Notes: generated by a model from the sequence alone, not told the origin. DNA of 64,000 bases from Agrilutibacter niabensis (GCF_042657165.1 NZ_JBHSNJ010000012.1:1364001-1428000), one strand, 5' to 3'; shown: positions 1 to 8,681, counted from the stretch's first letter. Translations and numbers: made by a program.

Positions 1-240
1 GGTCAACTTCACGGTGTTCTTGTACGACTCACCGGTGCAGATGATCCCGGCATGCGACCACACCGGAACCCGCCACTTCCACTCCTCGACCACTTCGGGG
101 TCGGCCTGCCTGATGAGCAACCGGGCCTTGGCGAGCATCTCGCCCCGCCAATCATCCAGCTCCTTGATTCGCGCATCGATCAGCTGCGAGGCAGGCCCTC
201 CGCTTTCTCCTTCCGTCGGGCCGCTCTTCGTCTTCTTCAT
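1..240 (-). CDS. DUF1801 (YdhG-like) family protein, C-terminus outside window
   Basis: Partial gene running off the left edge; the first 80 residues are visible. The start ATG at 240 is preceded by AAAGGGA at a good distance; a second in-frame ATG lies at 261 with no ribosome binding site. The text contains LIDARIKELDDWRGEML, then EEWKWRVPVWSHAGIICTGE and YKNTVKLT, which is the typical beginning of DUF1801 proteins (small soluble proteins of unknown biochemical role, some annotated as iron chaperone-like or YdeI-associated). No operon partner is visible; the next gene starts at 466 on the other strand. The family call is strong, the function unknown. Confidence 0.8.
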   Translation of the reverse strand, partial: MKKTKSGPTEGESGGPASQLIDARIKELDDWRGEMLAKARLLIRQADPEVVEEWKWRVPVWSHAGIICTGESYKNTVKLT

Positions 241-465
241 GGTTGTCGTCCCTTTCTTCATGGTGGTTGCTTCGGGCTGATGGCTGGAGTGCCCCGGCAG
301 ATCGCCGCCGGCAAGTAATGGGCAGAACATCGCCCATCGTGCGGAACGTCGGGCATTGGACGCAAATCTGGCCCGACCCTCGCTCCAGGCTTCGCTCTCC
401 GGGCGCATACTTGCGCGCGTCAGCAGTTCTGAGGCCCTAAGGCGCATGCCAGCAAGGGAGCCCTC

Positions 466-2040
466 GTGAGCGACCCGCAGACCTATGTCTTCGATCGCTT
501 CAGGTTACAGACGTCACGGCATGAACTCTGCCGCGACGGGCACCCCGTGCCCCTGGAACCCAAGGCCTACGCAGTGCTCACCGAACTGCTGGCGCACGCA
601 GGCGAGCTGCTCGAGCATGAGCGGCTGCTGAACGCCGTCTGGGGGCATCGGCATGTCACTCCGGGTGTCCTGAGCCGTTCGATCGCACAGCTGCGCCGGG
701 CGCTCAACGACGACAGCGAGCACCCGCGCTTCATCCAGACCATGCACGCACTGGGATACCGCTTCATCGCGCCGGTGCAGCACCTGGAAGACGCGCCGCC
801 TCCACGGCAGGCGGAGGCGACGCCCGCCCTTTCCCCTGTCTCCGCGGTGCCGGCAACGTCCGCGCCCCACGGCACGATTCCGCTCGCGGTGCTCCCGTTC
901 GCCAACATGAGCGACGATCCGGAGCAGGCCTATTTCAGCGATGGCATCTGCGAGGACATCATCACCGCCCTGTCGCGATGGCGGATGCTCGCCGTGCGAT
1001 CGCGCGCGGCCTCGTTCCGCTACCGTGGCACCGCGCTCGACGTGCAGCACGTGGCGAGCGAGCTGCAGGTCCGCTTCATCGTCGAGGGCAGCATCCGGCG
1101 CGCCGGCGATCGCGTTCGCATCACCGCGCAATTGATCGACGCGGAGACCGGCAACCACGTCTGGGCCGAGAAGTTCGATCGCGTGCTGCAGGACATTTTT
1201 GCCGTCCAGGACGAAGTGGCCAGCACGATCGTCAGCACTCTGGTCGGACGCATGCAGGCCTGCGACATGGAACGCGCGCGACGCAAGCCGCCGTCCAGCC
1301 TGGCCGCCTACGAATGCGTACTGAAAGGTAATTCAATGCGCTGGGACGATCCGGGAGAGCGGGCGGAAGCCGCGCGCCTGTTCCAACAGGCAATCGCGCT
1401 GGACCCCGGCTACGGCTTCGCGCACGCATTGCTGGCGGCGATGCGTTACGGCGACTGGTACGAAACCCCGATCGGCGACGACGCCGCGCTGGACGAAGCC
1501 TTCGCGCTCGCCCGGCGCGGCGTCGAGCTGGATCCCGACGAGAGCACCTGCCACTCGATCCTCGCGCAGGTCCTGCACCTGCGGTGCGAGTTCGACGCTT
1601 GCCTGCAGCACATCCAGCGCGCGGTGGAGCTCAACCCCACCAACCAGTGGAACGCCGCCGACATGGGGATGATGCTGAACTACGCCGGGCGGGCGGAAGA
1701 AGCGATCACCTGGTTCCAGCGCGCCATGGATATCGACCCCTACTTCGACGAGCCCTGGTACTGGCGCGAATATGGGATCGCCTTGCTGCTGCGGCAGCGC
1801 CATGCGGAAGCGGTGGCGATGCTCAACCGCGTTCCGATTCGGCGCTACCGCATCGCGGCGTTGCGCGCGGCGGCCCTGGCGTTGATGGGCGATGACCCGC
1901 AGGCCCGGCTGAGCGCGGCCGAATGCCTGTCCGAACGACCGGACTTCACCGTCCGGCACTTCCTCGCCAAGTTACCGTTCCGCGACCCGGCCGATGCGGC
2001 GCTGGTGGCGCGGGGCATGCAACTGGCGGGGATTCCATGA
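466..2040 (+). CDS. Winged-helix regulator with TolB-like and TPR sensor region
   Basis: 524 residues from a GTG start preceded by AAGGGAG. Residues about 5-104 form an OmpR/CadC-type winged-helix DNA-binding domain (LEPKAYAVLTELLAH, then VSRSIAQLRRAL-like recognition region and HALGYRFIAPV). After a Pro/Ala-rich linker, residues about 138-260 are a TolB-like domain of the type found in adenylate-cyclase-like regulators (AVLPFANMSDDPEQAYFSDG). The rest to about 500 is tetratricopeptide repeats. There is no membrane segment between the DNA-binding and sensor parts, so it is predicted to be a cytoplasmic one-component regulator, unlike CadC. It stands alone; the following gene at 2083 is convergent. 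Ligand and targets are unknown. The same TolB-like/TPR module recurs behind a TIR domain at 6765-8504. Confidence 0.85.
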   Translation: MSDPQTYVFDRFRLQTSRHELCRDGHPVPLEPKAYAVLTELLAHAGELLEHERLLNAVWGHRHVTPGVLSRSIAQLRRALNDDSEHPRFIQTMHALGYRFIAPVQHLEDAPPPRQAEATPALSPVSAVPATSAPHGTIPLAVLPFANMSDDPEQAYFSDGICEDIITALSRWRMLAVRSRAASFRYRGTALDVQHVASELQVRFIVEGSIRRAGDRVRITAQLIDAETGNHVWAEKFDRVLQDIFAVQDEVASTIVSTLVGRMQACDMERARRKPPSSLAAYECVLKGNSMRWDDPGERAEAARLFQQAIALDPGYGFAHALLAAMRYGDWYETPIGDDAALDEAFALARRGVELDPDESTCHSILAQVLHLRCEFDACLQHIQRAVELNPTNQWNAADMGMMLNYAGRAEEAITWFQRAMDIDPYFDEPWYWREYGIALLLRQRHAEAVAMLNRVPIRRYRIAALRAAALALMGDDPQARLSAAECLSERPDFTVRHFLAKLPFRDPADAALVARGMQLAGIP

Positions 2041-2082
2041 GTGGGCTGCTGAAATCCGGAGAGGCGCCAGGCCCCTGCGCCA

Positions 2083-2874
2083 CTAACGCGCGCGCTCGTC
2101 CGCAGCGATGAACTGCTGGACATCGATCAGCGGTTGCTGCGCCACCTTGATGACACCCGTGGGCCGATCGAGCGATGCGATCAGCGCAATCACCATGCCG
2201 AAGGAAATGGCAACAATCCAGGTAGCCCTGGATCGCTTCGAGCCGGCGATCCCGGCGTGGTAACCCATGCTTATCATTCCGAGAATGGTGAGGCTGTAGA
2301 GCACAATCCAGATTCCCATCGGTACCCGAGCCCGAACGCCAACCGCCAGCCTCGCCGCATTCACTCGACTCATCTCGTTGAGCGCTTCGATGTACAGCGC
2401 AGCGATGTCTGAATTCATATCGCGCTCGGCATTCGTCACGGCAATGCGCCACAGGCGGCGTTGGATGCGATCCGTCTCAGCGAGCAGCGGGCCGATATCG
2501 CGCTCGATGTCGCCGACCTGCGAGAACGCCAACCGCTTGTCGAGGTACACCTTGAGCAACCGCTTGCTTTCGGCGCGACCGGGCTCCGGCAGGAAGTCGG
2601 CGCGAACGTAGGCCAGCCGGATGACGTCGGCATCTTCGCGCACGAGGCCTTTGCGGACCTGGTAACGCTCCGCGACGATCGCGAAGGTGAAGGCCATGAT
2701 GAAAGCGGTCAGGCCCAGCACGGTGCCCGAGACCCCGGAAATCGGCGTTTCCTTTTCGTCTTTCGACTGGCGATGGGCGAGGCTTCCCAGCCGGTATCCC
2801 ACCTCGATGAAGCCCATCACGAGGAGGATCGTGCCGAAGAAAAACACCCAGATAGGCACACCGTCCAGATTCAT
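2083..2874 (-). CDS. Inner-membrane protein of the DUF4239/bestrophin-like kind
   Basis: 263 residues from ATG at 2874. The layout is two N-terminal membrane segments (VPIWVFFFGTILLVMGFIEV and a second around ISGVSGTVLGLTAFIMAFTF), a hydrophilic helical middle of about 120 residues, and two C-terminal membrane segments. This 2+2 arrangement and the GLTAFIMAFTFAIVAERYQVRK stretch resemble DUF4239-type proteins, uncharacterised membrane proteins distantly compared with bestrophin channels. The family assignment is from memory and moderately sure; the membrane topology is clear. Single gene, convergent with the regulator at 466-2040. Confidence 0.65.
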   Translation of the reverse strand: MNLDGVPIWVFFFGTILLVMGFIEVGYRLGSLAHRQSKDEKETPISGVSGTVLGLTAFIMAFTFAIVAERYQVRKGLVREDADVIRLAYVRADFLPEPGRAESKRLLKVYLDKRLAFSQVGDIERDIGPLLAETDRIQRRLWRIAVTNAERDMNSDIAALYIEALNEMSRVNAARLAVGVRARVPMGIWIVLYSLTILGMISMGYHAGIAGSKRSRATWIVAISFGMVIALIASLDRPTGVIKVAQQPLIDVQQFIAADERAR

Positions 2875-3051
2875 GGCGCCCTGTCTCCCGGGTTGCGAAG
2901 CGTGCCAAGGGCATGGCCGAAGTGCGCTCGGATCGAAGGCATCCGGCAGCGGCCTAGCCCTGACCGGGCCAACGCGGACAGCTTCGACAGGCGGCCATGC
3001 GTCGCCCGCTACTGCCCGCGCGGCGTGCCGCGGGAAACTCTGTGTGGGGCA

Positions 3052-3585
3052 TTACAGCGTTGAGGTCACTTCGCCGCCTTGCGCACGCAGGAATTCGGCG
3101 GCCTGGTCGCGCTGTCCGGCGGAGAAGGCATGGACCACCACGGTCGTCTTGCCGACCGCCATCGCGTCGCGCGTGGCTTCCACGTAGCGGTCGTGGTCCG
3201 GGCGCAGCGACACCAGCCCGCCGAGCATCAGGCCGGCAACCGTGCCGAAGAACAGCAGGACCAGGGCCGCGGCGACGGGCGAGTTCACGATGAAAGGCAC
3301 GCCGACCGCGCGCAGCGCGGCGTAAACCAGCAAGCCGGCGACGGCGCCCGCGATGCCAAGCCTGACGTGCGCGACGACGATCGTGCGCCAGATGCCGCGG
3401 CTCTCCGGCTCGAGCTTGCGGCCCGGATGCGGCTCGGCGGGCGCGATCACCTGCACCTTCGCCACCCCCAGCGACAGGGCCGCAGCTACGCCCTGCGCAG
3501 CTTGGCGTGCAGCGGATTCGTGCGCGAACACGGCGGCCACCTTGCTGTTGGACAACTCACCGGTGATCGGGTTGGTTTCCGGCAT
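3052..3585 (-). CDS. Small membrane protein with two hydrophobic segments
   Basis: 177 residues if translation starts at ATG 3585, which has GGGAGAT just upstream; the frame stays open further 5' but that extension looks non-coding. The N-terminal half (KVAAVFAHESAARQAAQGVA) resembles the ferredoxin-like strand-helix pattern of general-stress-type proteins that act on membranes. The middle holds two membrane segments with a Gly-rich second one (VLLFFGTVAGLMLGGLVSL), and the C-terminus repeats an alpha/beta pattern. Function unknown. No operon partner: the DNA upstream to 4105 is non-coding or regulatory. Confidence 0.65.
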   Translation of the reverse strand: MPETNPITGELSNSKVAAVFAHESAARQAAQGVAAALSLGVAKVQVIAPAEPHPGRKLEPESRGIWRTIVVAHVRLGIAGAVAGLLVYAALRAVGVPFIVNSPVAAALVLLFFGTVAGLMLGGLVSLRPDHDRYVEATRDAMAVGKTTVVVHAFSAGQRDQAAEFLRAQGGEVTSTL

Positions 3586-4050
3586 GAGGATCTCCCATGG
3601 CCTGACGGCGTAAGCCTCGCAGAAGCCCGGTTTCCGCTGCGTGAGCGCGAAACAACCGGGTGTGATTGCTTGAAAAGAGTGCGCGCTGCGTTCGACTCCA
3701 TGAGCCACGGACTTCTTCTCGATCGACCTGCCCATGCGCCGACGCACCCGGTGGCTCCTCGCGTTGCTGACGTTGTTGCCGGCAGTGCTGGTCACGCCGC
3801 CCTGGCCGCGCAGCCAGGAGCGCACCGACCGACACGCGCGCCAGGGCGCCAGGCCGGTTCATCGCGCTGCGCCACGGCAGGTGCACTACCGGGGCTGGAG
3901 AGCCCGGCGACGGGTGATCCGGTGGCGCTGATGCCGATCGCGCGATGCCTTCGCCGAGATGGCGGCCGCGCACAGACCGGCCAGTCCAGGCGTCGTCCCC
4001 GCAGTTCCCGGACCCGTGGCGGGCCCGGGGGGTGTCTTTCGGCCTATTTT
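3586..4050. other. Intergenic stretch, no confident gene
   Basis: About 465 bases between the divergently oriented genes at 3585 (minus) and 4106 (plus). The only coding candidate is the weak small ORF at 3734-3931 listed separately. The right end merges into the AT-rich palindromic operator at 4051-4089. The abrupt AT-rich tract from about 4045 marks the likely promoter of the DUF2975 operon. Confidence 0.5.
3734..3931 (+). CDS. Possible small secreted or anchored peptide (weak)
   Basis: 65 codons beginning with MRRRTRWLLALLTLLPAVLV, which looks like a signal peptide or membrane anchor, followed by an Arg-rich tail with no recognisable domain. There is no Shine-Dalgarno sequence before the ATG and the Arg/Pro-rich tail is what random high-GC frames give. 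Listed only because the N-terminus is so signal-like. Confidence 0.2.
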   Translation: MRRRTRWLLALLTLLPAVLVTPPWPRSQERTDRHARQGARPVHRAAPRQVHYRGWRARRRVIRWR

Positions 4051-4089
4051 TATCGTTTAGCGATACGTCTATTATCGCTTTACGATAAT
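4051..4089. promoter_or_regulatory. Two matching palindromes, probable autoregulatory operators
   Basis: Two inverted repeats with the same core: TATCG-N5-CGATA at 4051-4065 and ATTATCG-N5-CGATAAT at 4071-4089 (core 4073-4087). Their centres are 22 bp apart, about two helical turns, so two dimers could bind the same face. They lie 17-55 bp before the ATG of the DUF2975 gene, in an AT-rich patch within GC-rich DNA. The XRE-type repressor encoded by the second gene of this operon (4617-4838) is the obvious candidate binder; this is inference. Confidence 0.65.
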
Positions 4090-4105
4090 ACTGCCGGGGA
4101 AACCC

Positions 4106-4615
4106 ATGAACCGTACGTCCGCCCAAGCCCTCGCCTTCGCCCGCCCGGTCATCCAGGGCCTGACCGTCCTCAACATCCTCTACGGCGTCGGCATCGCGCT
4201 GCTGCTGGGCTGGAGCTTCTTCATCGAGGGCTGGCCGCAAACGCCGCTGGGCGACTTTGCTTCGAAGCACCCGCAACTGCCGAACGGACTCCGCGCGATC
4301 GTCGTCATCGGCATCGTCGGCGCGGTGATCGTGCACACGATCCTGCGGCGGCTGCTGGCGATCGTCGACACCGTGCGTGACGGCGACCCGTTCAACCTCG
4401 AGAACGCCCGACGCCTGGAGGCGATCGCGTGGAGCGTGCTGGCGCTCGAAGTACTCCGGCTGATCGTCGCGACGATCGCGTCGGTGGTGTGGGAAGCCGG
4501 GCGCGTGGACGGTTTCTCGATCGCGTCATGGTTCGCGGTGCTGCTGCTGTTCGTGCTGTCGGGCGTGTTCGCGCAGGGCGCCCGCATGCGTGCCGACCTC
4601 GAAGGAACGGTGTGA
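4106..4615 (+). CDS. DUF2975 family membrane protein
   Basis: 169 residues, four predicted membrane segments (about residues 17-37, 62-82, 110-130, 140-160). The cytoplasmic loop after the second segment carries VRDGDPFNLENARRLEAIAW, the hallmark of DUF2975 proteins, which are nearly always encoded just before a small Cro/C1-type regulator. That arrangement is present here: the regulator follows after one base. Such pairs are thought to be membrane sensor/regulator modules, but the signal is not known. First gene of a three-gene operon (4106-5337) behind the twin palindromes at 4051-4089. Confidence 0.85.
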   Translation: MNRTSAQALAFARPVIQGLTVLNILYGVGIALLLGWSFFIEGWPQTPLGDFASKHPQLPNGLRAIVVIGIVGAVIVHTILRRLLAIVDTVRDGDPFNLENARRLEAIAWSVLALEVLRLIVATIASVVWEAGRVDGFSIASWFAVLLLFVLSGVFAQGARMRADLEGTV

Positions 4616-4616
4616 C

Positions 4617-4838
4617 ATGGCGATCGCGGTCCGCCTGGACGAACTGCTGCACGCGCGGCGCATGACGCTCACCGAACTCGCCGCGCGCGTCGACATCACC
4701 ATCGCCAACCTGTCGGTGCTGAAGACCGGCAAGGCCAAGGCGATCCGCTTCTCCACGCTCGAGGCGATCTGCGCGGCGCTCGAGTGCCAGCCCGGCGACC
4801 TGCTCGCCTTCGATCCCATGCTGCCCGCCGAGGAGTGA
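4617..4838 (+). CDS. XRE-family (YozG-type) transcriptional regulator
   Basis: 73 residues from ATG 4617, one base after the stop of the DUF2975 gene, with GAAGGAAC inside the upstream coding end as ribosome binding site. An upstream in-frame start at 4590 would overlap the previous gene and is less likely. Nearly the whole protein is a helix-turn-helix: VRLDELLHARRMTLTELAAR, then ITIANLSVLKTGKAKAIRFS and CAALECQPGDLLAF, typical of the short YozG/Cro-like regulators paired with DUF2975. It probably represses its own operon through the palindromes at 4051-4089. Confidence 0.85.
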   Translation: MAIAVRLDELLHARRMTLTELAARVDITIANLSVLKTGKAKAIRFSTLEAICAALECQPGDLLAFDPMLPAEE

Positions 4839-4842
4839 CACC

Positions 4843-5337
4843 ATGTCCACCCGCCCGCTCGTACGATTCTTCGCCCCCGACCCGCGCCACGATGGCGTGC
4901 GCCCCGTGCAGATCTGGGGACTGCGACTGTTCTTCTTCCTGATGCTGGTGTTCGTCGCACCGACCGCATGGCGCGTGCTGCTGGCGCACGAGGGCCCGTG
5001 GGATCCGGTGCGCGCGATCGCGTTCGCCGTGTGGGCCACTTACCCCGCGCTCGCGCTGTTCGGGCTGTTCCACCCGCTGCGCTGGCTGCCGCTGATGTTC
5101 TTCACGATCGGCTACAAGGCGATCTGGCTCGCGTTCGTCGCTTATCCGCTGTGGCAGGCGGGCGCGTTGTGGGGCACGTCCACCGGCGAAGTCGCCAGTT
5201 CCTTCCTCGCGCTGCCGCTGCTGGCGGCGGTGGTGCCATGGGGGTATGCGTGGCGGACGTATTTCGCGTGGCCGCAGCGAACGAGCGAGGCACGCCCGAC
5301 GTCAGCGAGTGAAGCCAGGCAGGCCTTCGAAGAGTGA
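4843..5337 (+). CDS. Four-helix membrane protein, third gene of the DUF2975 operon
   Basis: 164 residues starting four bases after the regulator's stop, so very likely co-transcribed. Four hydrophobic segments are visible (IWGLRLFFFLMLVFVAPTAW; AFAVWATYPALALFGLF; WLPLMFFTIGYKAIWLAFVA; ASSFLALPLLAAVVPWGYAW). No known family recognised. Context suggests it belongs to whatever membrane function the DUF2975/XRE pair controls. The C-terminal 20 residues are hydrophilic and low-complexity. Confidence 0.75.
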   Translation: MSTRPLVRFFAPDPRHDGVRPVQIWGLRLFFFLMLVFVAPTAWRVLLAHEGPWDPVRAIAFAVWATYPALALFGLFHPLRWLPLMFFTIGYKAIWLAFVAYPLWQAGALWGTSTGEVASSFLALPLLAAVVPWGYAWRTYFAWPQRTSEARPTSASEARQAFEE

Positions 5338-5394
5338 AGATCGTCCGCCGGGCGTAGTCGCCCGGCTTCTCAACCGCCAGGCGCAGGACAGGCT

Positions 5395-5419
5395 CACGCC
5401 CGCTTGCGTGGGTTTGTTT
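5395..5419 (+). terminator. Possible Rho-independent terminator
   Basis: CACGC / six-base loop / GCGTG followed by GGTTTGTTT, located between the plus-strand operon ending at 5337 and the convergent CapA-family gene ending at 5423. Short stem, so moderate confidence. Confidence 0.4.
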
Positions 5420-5422
5420 CCC

Positions 5423-6667
5423 TTATTTCCAGTGAACGACGAAGGCGCCTTCCTCACTGGCGCTTATGTCGCTGCCGAAGACGCGGCATTCGCGCCGCAA
5501 CATGGCAAGCAGCCACTCGCGATCCTCGCGCCCGGCGCGGCTGACGCGGAAGTTGCGGATGCGGGTTGGCACCAGCTCGAGTTTGTGCAGGTGGCCAGTG
5601 GCTGCGTCCAGCGTGGGGAAGTACATCAGGCCGAGTTCGCTGCGGTACTGCTCTTGTCCTTCGATGCCTTCGTAGTCGTTGAGGAAGTCGCCGCAGCCAT
5701 ACAGGATCGGGCGGTCCCGGTACACCTCGATCGCCCTGGGGTGGTGCGACGAGTGGCCGTGGACGATGTCCACGCCTGCTTCGTCGATCAGCCCATGCGC
5801 GAACGCGCGCTGCGTGCCCGGGATGGCATGGCCCCAGTTGCCGCCCCAGTGCAAAGAGAACACCACGCGATCGCCGGGCCTACGGTGGCGCTGCACCAGG
5901 CCGGTCATGCGCGCCAGCGTTTTTTCCGACAGGTCCGGCAGGCGATGCACGCCTGCCCGCTTCGCGGTCGCGGCCCATGCCGCGGGCACGCCGCTGTCGC
6001 CGGTGGCCGCGGCAAAAACCAGCACGCGCGCGCCGTTTCCCAACGACAGGACGGCCGGCGCCTGCGCCGCGTCCAGGTCCGCGCCCGCACCGACGATCGC
6101 GATCCGCGCGCGACGCAACGTCGCGAGGGTTTCCGCCAATCCGTCGTGCCCCCAGTCCAGCACGTGATTGTTGGCCAGCGCGCAGCAGTCGATGCCCGCG
6201 GCCGTGAGGCAGCCGACATTGTCGGGATGCATGCGGTAGTTGATGCCCTTGGGCCAGGGCGAATCGCTGCGGGTAACGCTGGTTTCGAGATTGACAATGC
6301 GCGCGGCAGTGCGACGCTGCTCCAGTTCCGCAAGCGCGTCGCCCCACACATAGGCGAACGCCACGGGCCGCGGGATCTCGCCGTTCGCATCCCCGGCAAG
6401 CGTCAGGTAGGCGAGCGCACTGCGCGCGTATGGCTCGTGCAGCTCCGGCCTGGACGGGTGCGGCAGGATCTGGTCGATGGCGCGCCCGGTCATGACATCA
6501 CCGCACAGGAAGAGCGTGACAGGCATGCCGGCATCGGGAACCTGCGACCTGCGCGACGGTCGCGATTGGGGCGCGCTCGCGGCACGCGCCATGCGCAACG
6601 CGGCGACCGCCGCAGCACCCGCCGCGATGCGGCCCAGCACCCGGAGGAAGCGGCGGCGCCCGCGCAT
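5423..6667 (-). CDS. CapA-family periplasmic protein with Tat signal
   Basis: 414 residues from ATG 6667. The N-terminus RGRRRFLRVLGRIAAGAAA is a twin-arginine signal (RRxFL), so the protein is exported folded. The rest is a PGA_cap/CapA metallophosphatase-like domain: FLCGDVMTGRAID near residue 53, NLETSVT, GINYRMHPDN, ALANNHVLDWG, a glycine/aspartate patch, HWGGNWGH and HGHSSHHPRAIEVY, GCGDFLNDYEG. CapA relatives take part in poly-gamma-glutamate capsule synthesis or peptidoglycan/amide cleavage. No capB/capC neighbours occur here, so a capsule role is not supported by context. Stands alone; convergent with the DUF2975 operon. Confidence 0.85.
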   Translation of the reverse strand: MRGRRRFLRVLGRIAAGAAAVAALRMARAASAPQSRPSRRSQVPDAGMPVTLFLCGDVMTGRAIDQILPHPSRPELHEPYARSALAYLTLAGDANGEIPRPVAFAYVWGDALAELEQRRTAARIVNLETSVTRSDSPWPKGINYRMHPDNVGCLTAAGIDCCALANNHVLDWGHDGLAETLATLRRARIAIVGAGADLDAAQAPAVLSLGNGARVLVFAAATGDSGVPAAWAATAKRAGVHRLPDLSEKTLARMTGLVQRHRRPGDRVVFSLHWGGNWGHAIPGTQRAFAHGLIDEAGVDIVHGHSSHHPRAIEVYRDRPILYGCGDFLNDYEGIEGQEQYRSELGLMYFPTLDAATGHLHKLELVPTRIRNFRVSRAGREDREWLLAMLRRECRVFGSDISASEEGAFVVHWK

Positions 6668-6764
6668 GCGGGAAGCGTAGGCGCACAGGTGTTATGGCGG
6701 CAGAAAACCGGAGGCAGAGTGCAGAAGAACGCGTCCGGGCTGCCGGGCGCACGTTCCTTGAGAT

Positions 6765-8504
6765 TTAAGCGGGCTGCTGCGCCATCCTCCGCGCCAGCCG
6801 AAGCCTGGCGCTTTCGATCATTCCACCGTAGCGCGGATAGGACCGGATGGCGTCCAGGTCGGAGTCGGTCTCGATCCAGCTCAGCATGCCCAGCGAGGAT
6901 CGATCGGCCACGCCCTGCAGGATGGTGAGCGCCTCATCGTGCTCGCCAAGCAGGGACATCGCACACGCCAGGTTGTATTGCAGGTTCGCGTTGTCGGGGT
7001 CGATCAGGCGGGCGCGCGTTGCCCACTCCATCGCCCGCTCCTTCTGTCCCAGCGTGACCAGGATGGAGACGCCAAACCCGATCGCCCGGCCATGCCCCGG
7101 ATCCTCGGAGACGATCTTTTCGATCCTCTTCATCGCCTTGGCCGCGGCCAGTTGCGTGGCCTCCTTGTCGTTCATGACTTCATGGCATTGGACGATGAAG
7201 CTGGCGGCCGTGAAATCCGACTCCATCAGTGCGGCCGCGGTCTCGAAGTAACCGATCGCCTGGTCGTATACGCGCAGGCCCATGCAACTCAGGCCGGCGA
7301 GCCGGTTCGCCACGTATGACGCGGGTTCGAGTTCGACCGCCCGCTTCGCCGCGGCCAGCGCGCCCTCGAAGTCCCCGGCGCTCCGCTTCACCGCCGCCTG
7401 GGCCGCATGCGCATCGGCCAGGTGCGGGCCGAGTTCCAATGCGCGTCTCGCCGGGTATTCCAGGTCTTCCTGCTGCTGGTCGACCTGCCAGAACAGGTTC
7501 CACTTCGCCAGGCCCATCGTCGCCCAGGCCTGGGCATAGTTCGGATCGAGCTCGACCACGTGCTTGCAGATGCGGATGACGATCTCGTTGTTGCGCTCGT
7601 TGTCGCGCAGCCAGAACTGGCGCGCCATCAGGTAGAGCTTGTAGGCCTCCGCGTTGCTGGTGGAACGCTGCGCCAGGGCTTCCTTCTCCTCGGGCAGCAG
7701 GGTCAGCTTCAGCGCGGAGACGATGGCCTTGGAGATCTCGTCCTGCAGCGCAAAGATGTCGTTGAGTTCGCGGTCGTAGCGCTCGCCCCAGACCTGCGCG
7801 TCCTTGGCCGCATCGATCAACTGCGCGGTGATGCGCACGCGCTCTCCGGCCTTGCGCACGCTGCCGGCCAGCACGTGGGTGGCGTGGGTCTTGCGGCCGA
7901 TGTCCGCCACGCCCCCGGTCGCGCCCTTGAACGAGAACGCCAGGTTGCGCGACACGATCGACAGCGCCGATACCTTGCCCAGGTCGGTGGTGATGTCTTC
8001 GGTGATGCCGTCGGAGAAGTATTCCTGCTCCGGATCGCCGCTCATGTTGGCGAACGGCAGCACGCAGATGCTGACCTGCGTGCTCTTCTGGATCGCCGCG
8101 GCTGGGGGTTTCGCCGCTCCCAGCTTGGCCTCCAGCGCCTTGCACAGGCTCAGGAACGCGGCGTGCCGGGGATCCTCGTTCCAGTCGTCCAGGTCGGTGG
8201 CGTGCAGGGCACGGAAGTCGATCGGCAGCTTGGCGTGCTCGAAGCGCACGGTGACCAGCACGCCGCGGTCGGCCGCATCGCGTGCCTCGCCGCGCACCCA
8301 GCGCGATTCCACCGACTGCGGGGTCCAGACCACGATCAGGGTCCGGGCGGCTTCCAGTTCGCGCGAAATCAGCGAGTCGAATTCCTCGCCGGGGGTGATG
8401 TCAGGATCCCACCACACCGACCAGCCCTGCGCCTCCAGCGCCGCCACCAGCGGCGCCACCCGGTCGCGGTCGTGGCGGGAATAGGAAACGAAGATGTCAG
8501 CCAA
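6765..8504 (-). CDS. TIR-domain protein with TolB-like and TPR regions
   Basis: 579 residues. Translation begins at TTG 8504, supported by GGGAGG eight bases upstream. Residues 1 to about 130 form a TIR domain (DIFVSYSRHDRDRV, then WWDPDITPGEEFDS, and SRWVRGEARDA). Glu73 in SRWVRGE occupies the place of the catalytic glutamate of NAD-cleaving TIR domains. Residues about 143-265 are a TolB-like domain (SICVLPFANMSGDPEQEYFS) and about 290-560 are TPRs. This is the same sensor module as in the regulator at 466-2040 with the DNA-binding domain replaced by TIR. Such proteins are common in proteobacteria and are annotated variously as signalling or candidate immune effectors; enzymatic activity is not established. 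Single gene. Confidence 0.85.
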   Translation of the reverse strand: MADIFVSYSRHDRDRVAPLVAALEAQGWSVWWDPDITPGEEFDSLISRELEAARTLIVVWTPQSVESRWVRGEARDAADRGVLVTVRFEHAKLPIDFRALHATDLDDWNEDPRHAAFLSLCKALEAKLGAAKPPAAAIQKSTQVSICVLPFANMSGDPEQEYFSDGITEDITTDLGKVSALSIVSRNLAFSFKGATGGVADIGRKTHATHVLAGSVRKAGERVRITAQLIDAAKDAQVWGERYDRELNDIFALQDEISKAIVSALKLTLLPEEKEALAQRSTSNAEAYKLYLMARQFWLRDNERNNEIVIRICKHVVELDPNYAQAWATMGLAKWNLFWQVDQQQEDLEYPARRALELGPHLADAHAAQAAVKRSAGDFEGALAAAKRAVELEPASYVANRLAGLSCMGLRVYDQAIGYFETAAALMESDFTAASFIVQCHEVMNDKEATQLAAAKAMKRIEKIVSEDPGHGRAIGFGVSILVTLGQKERAMEWATRARLIDPDNANLQYNLACAMSLLGEHDEALTILQGVADRSSLGMLSWIETDSDLDAIRSYPRYGGMIESARLRLARRMAQQPA

Positions 8505-8681
8505 GGAAGCGCCTCCCGAACGGATTACGCCATCACGCCGTACCCGGCCCTGCCGTGGACCGCCCGACGCTGCACCGTGCCGTGGGTCACGCTTTCCGTC
8601 GCGAGGGGCAAAGTAGGCGCCCGATTTCGGTTCGGGTCAAATCGGGGACTCAAGCCACCCTTGGCGGGTTGTCATCCCTGG

